64,000 nt of DNA from Paenibacillus alba (GTDB lineage Bacteria; Bacillota; Bacilli; Paenibacillales; NBRC-103111): positions 1-64,000 of the forward strand of contig NZ_JABMKZ010000021.1 in assembly GCF_013204855.1 (NCBI RefSeq). The letters are read 5' to 3'. The position numbers and the translations under genes are program-made. Positions 61,731-64,000 of the stretch are shown in pieces; the stretch's first letter is position 1; the number at the start of each line of letters is the position of its first letter. Below the pieces are notes generated by a model that was not told where the DNA came from, did no database searches, and saw nothing but the letters and a program-made list of their open reading frames with translations.

Positions 61731-62312
61731 ATGGGACGAACCCGCGAATTTGACGAAGAAAAAGTATTAGATGCAGCTATGCAACTATTTTGGGAGAAGG
61801 GGTATGAGGCAACTTCATTAAGCGATTTAACATCCAGAATGGGAATTCAGAAACCAAGTATTTACTCAGCTTTTGGAGACAAAAAAGAATTGTTCGAAGC
61901 CGCGCTGCGCAAATATATGATGTCCCGGGCTTCACATGTCCGAACCAAATTGCAAAAAAATCCATCTGTAAAAGAAGCATTTCGCGCTTTTTTTGAAGGA
62001 GTGATCGCTGAGGAATATACGGAGAATCGCAGTCGAGGATGCTTTTGCATCAATACGATGGTCGAACTTGCGCCTCATGATGAAAAATTTGAAATTCTTA
62101 CAAGGGAACATCAAATGTATCTATCGGTCATCTTTCAAGAAGCCATTGAACGAGGTATACAATCAGGAGAGCTTGCAATCGGTGTGAATGCGAAGGCTTT
62201 ATCACAGGCGCTAATCGTTTCGTTAATTGGACTAACCGTAATCATGAAATCTCGTCCAGAGCGATCGTTTGTTGATAATTCGTTAGAGGTGACACTCACA
62301 TTGCTTAAGTAA
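61731..62312 (+). CDS. TetR-family transcriptional regulator
   Basis: The 193-residue protein has an N-terminal helix-turn-helix (about 10-55): EKVLDAAMQLFWEKGYEATS, then LTSRMGIQKPSIYSAFGDKK. The ligand domain contains RGCFCINTMVELAPHDE, typical of the AcrR/TetR_C_16-like group that often controls efflux and oxidoreductase genes. ATG 61731 has GAGAGG 8 nt upstream. It probably represses itself and the divergent MFS/LLM operon through the paired operators. No terminator with a T-run was seen after it; a strong hairpin lies at 62448-62474. Confidence 0.9.
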   Translation: MGRTREFDEEKVLDAAMQLFWEKGYEATSLSDLTSRMGIQKPSIYSAFGDKKELFEAALRKYMMSRASHVRTKLQKNPSVKEAFRAFFEGVIAEEYTENRSRGCFCINTMVELAPHDEKFEILTREHQMYLSVIFQEAIERGIQSGELAIGVNAKALSQALIVSLIGLTVIMKSRPERSFVDNSLEVTLTLLK

Positions 62313-62447
62313 GAGGAATAGTGACAGAGGAGCTATGCTATTCGAACATACGAGAGAAGAATTAGTGATATGATTTCAAGTGGTCCAGGTGTCGAGCGCT
62401 TCTTTATCAATAGGCGTTATTGCAATACTGCTCGTAGCTTAATTCAA

Positions 62448-62474
62448 TGAGCAGGCCACCGCAGCGCCTGCTCA
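62448..62474. other. Strong hairpin between convergent genes
   Basis: TGAGCAGGC pairs with the complement in GCGCCTGCTCA (62448-62474). There is no T-run on either side, so it is not a classical terminator, but its place between the convergent tetR-like and methyltransferase genes suggests transcript-end processing. Confidence 0.5.
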
Positions 62475-62503
62475 TCCATCTGTATGACTCAATCGTTCTG
62501 CGT

Positions 62504-63154
62504 TTAATCATGTATAGAGTGGACCCATGCTTCTTTCTTACATTTTACAATTATAAATGGTACGGGTGGTTTATTTTTCATGTCCTTACTTGGCTCGTCA
62601 ATTTCTGAAAACTCTACCAGTCCATATTTTTCAAATTCTTGTGTTATGGAGTCAGAATCATAAAAAAACAATTTCACGCCTTCCATCATCTCGAAATAGT
62701 CTTTATCCAATTGTTTGCCCTTTCCAAACATTGGGGCTTTTTTTGAAACAGCTGTAAAAATCATATATCCATTAGGCTTTAACTGATTATAGCAATCTTT
62801 AATAAACTTCTCTCTCTCACGATTATTCAATAAGTGAATAAGTGCATAGCAAAATATACCGTCATAGAGTTTGTTTTCAAAAGGCATATCCGTTACTGAA
62901 CCATGAAAAATACGAATATCAATCCCGTTTTGCCTCGCCAAATCAATCGCTGTTTGTGAAATCTCAATACCCGTTACTTTTATTCCATTGTCAATAAAAA
63001 CCTTTGCATTTCTGCCATATCCAATACCCGGCACCAGGATATCCTTAACATTCCTTTCAAGGAAAAAGTCCTTTGTCACGATTGCGGAGTCTGTTGGTGC
63101 ATATCCCCACATCCATTGTTTCTCTATAAAACTTGATTCCCAGAATTCCGTCAT
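62504..63154 (-). CDS. Class I SAM-dependent methyltransferase (TehB/thiopurine-type)
   Basis: The 216-residue protein has landmarks FWESSFIEKQWMWGYAPTDS, the SAM-binding loop ILVPGIGYGRNAKVF (motif I, about 41-55), GIEISQTAIDLARQNG and GSVTDMPFENKLYDGIFCYA (motifs II to IV). The N-terminus resembles thiopurine or tellurite-resistance methyltransferases. ATG 63154 (MTEFWESS) has AGGAG 8 nt upstream; the longer frame to 63205 covers that site. Acceptor unknown. Confidence 0.87.
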   Translation of the reverse strand: MTEFWESSFIEKQWMWGYAPTDSAIVTKDFFLERNVKDILVPGIGYGRNAKVFIDNGIKVTGIEISQTAIDLARQNGIDIRIFHGSVTDMPFENKLYDGIFCYALIHLLNNREREKFIKDCYNQLKPNGYMIFTAVSKKAPMFGKGKQLDKDYFEMMEGVKLFFYDSDSITQEFEKYGLVEFSEIDEPSKDMKNKPPVPFIIVKCKKEAWVHSIHD

Positions 63155-63226
63155 TTCTTTATCTCCTTTATGGGGTCCCGCCAAATCGAGAGTGTTCAGT
63201 TGCATGCTGACGGACGACTATCTTCA

Positions 63227-64000
63227 TCATGCCGCCCCTTCATTTTCTGTTTCCGGCGATTTCGCCTTGCGGAGGAACAACCCGATAACGAGGGCAACGA
63301 GCGCGATGACAACGCCGACCCAGAACGCGTTGTTTATGCCGTTTGCAAGCCCTCTGACTATTTCTGCTGGAGACTGCGGGTCGCTCGATCCTCTCAAGTA
63401 ATTTTTCTGTCCACCCGACATGAGACTGATGTACAGGGCAGTGCCGATCGCACCGGCTACCTGCTGCAGCGTGTTCAAGATCGCCGTCCCGTGCGGGTAC
63501 AGATGGCGCGGCAACTGGTTGAGCCCAGCCGTCTGTGCAGGCATCATCACCAGCGAGACACCGATCATCATCGCGATGTACACGGCGACGAGAAAGCCGG
63601 TACCCGTCGTTTCGTCGAACCGAGTTAACAGCCACAACGAGACGACTACAATAACAAGTCCGGGGATGACAAGAATGGGCAGTCCGAATTTATCGAACAG
63701 CTTGCCCGAGACCGGAGCCATGATCCCATTCGCAATCCCCCCGGGAAGCAGGATCAAGCCAGACTTGAATGCCGTCAACAACAGCACTCCCTGCATAAAC
63801 ATCGGAAGCAGGATCGCCGACGAGAAAAACGTCATCATAAGCATGAAGAGCAGCACCGCGACAAGCGCGAACATCGGATACCGGAATGCCCGTAAATCCA
63901 TGACGGGCTCCTTTAGCAGCAGCTGCCGCAAAACGAACAATATCAAAGCGATACCACTTGCCACAATCGTCCAGATCACCTCCGGCTCTGACCAGCCGTG
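63227..64000 (-). CDS. DHA2-type MFS efflux transporter, C-terminal part (cut by window end)
   Basis: At least 257 residues of a 14-helix (EmrB/QacA-like) transporter are present. The frame stays open to the right edge, so the gene starts outside the window; GTG 63979 is not a credible start. Landmarks are LLLKEPVMDLRAFRYPMFAL, ILLPGGIANGIMAPVSGKLF (half-repeat loop) and ALNQ-type motif AGLNQLPRHLYPHGTAILNT. It ends 73 bp before the methyltransferase gene. The region is richer in GC than the rest of the window, which may point to transfer. Confidence 0.9.
   Translation of the reverse strand, partial: HGWSEPEVIWTIVASGIALILFVLRQLLLKEPVMDLRAFRYPMFALVAVLLFMLMMTFFSSAILLPMFMQGVLLLTAFKSGLILLPGGIANGIMAPVSGKLFDKFGLPILVIPGLVIVVVSLWLLTRFDETTGTGFLVAVYIAMMIGVSLVMMPAQTAGLNQLPRHLYPHGTAILNTLQQVAGAIGTALYISLMSGGQKNYLRGSSDPQSPAEIVRGLANGINNAFWVGVVIALVALVIGLFLRKAKSPETENEGAA

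Noticed and set aside
62354..62441. Possible tail of a membrane protein (SLSIGVIAILLVA before a stop)
   Set aside because: Too short, preceded by a stop in frame, and no alignment possible by eye.

Overview
The window comes from a low-to-mid GC, endospore-forming Firmicute of the Paenibacillaceae type, most likely Paenibacillus or a close relative. The sequence evidence for this is a GerA-type germinant receptor operon, an RsfA prespore regulator, a YhcN/YlaJ sporulation lipoprotein, a YesM/YesN two-component pair embedded in a sugar ABC operon, a near-perfect CcpA cre site, and many Fur boxes of the Bacillus 7-1-7 type. No rRNA, tRNA, CRISPR array, transposase or prophage was found. The right edge cuts through an MFS gene.

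Layout. 1-917: half of a dispersed hairpin repeat and a decayed MocR/aminotransferase fragment. 916-11979 (minus): a carbohydrate locus with two ABC permeases, sensor kinase, AraC-type response regulator, solute-binding lipoprotein and a 1204-residue secreted protein with three beta-sandwich modules, the last gene under its own cre site. 12088-17998 (minus): a gerA-type operon plus small protein, rsfA and two small genes. 18223-28715: a DUF2798 protein, an AraC/substrate-binding-protein fusion, a membrane GDPD, AzlCD, YhcN, and a glycosyltransferase/deacetylase/TVP38 trio. 28712-31762: an RND exporter. 32039-44527 (minus): a staphyloferrin-B-type siderophore operon under a perfect Fur box. It holds an MFS exporter, an FMN monooxygenase, SbnA-, SbnB-, SbnG- and SbnH-like enzymes and three IucA/IucC synthetases. 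45077-55777: a LuxR-type regulator, two FecBCD-type importers (one with an ATPase), a Btr-like activator and a second AraC/substrate-binding-protein fusion, most with Fur boxes. 55924-64000: an SH3/GW-repeat secreted protein, a broken GrpB gene, a GNAT enzyme, a luciferase-like oxidoreductase, a TetR/MFS pair with resolved operators, a methyltransferase and a truncated DHA2-type MFS.

How it works together. From 32 to 56 kb the genes form an iron regulon. Diaminopropionate, citrate and decarboxylated diaminopropionate building blocks are made and joined, the siderophore is exported, and the ferric form is re-imported. Regulation is by Fur and by AraC proteins that carry siderophore-binding domains.

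Two observations stand out. (1) Two paralogous genes (19087-21066 and 53807-55777) fuse an AraC regulator in frame to a complete lipoprotein substrate-binding protein. In both, the joint encodes a promoter, a Fur box and a ribosome-binding site with identical spacing (-35, 17 bp, -10, 11 bp, Fur box, 25 bp, ATG), so coding and regulatory information are overprinted. (2) Several intergenic regions hold four-hairpin arrays with a fixed 51-61-51 bp geometry. One family has three full copies and one half copy, and a sequence-unrelated family has the same layout (52-62-51).
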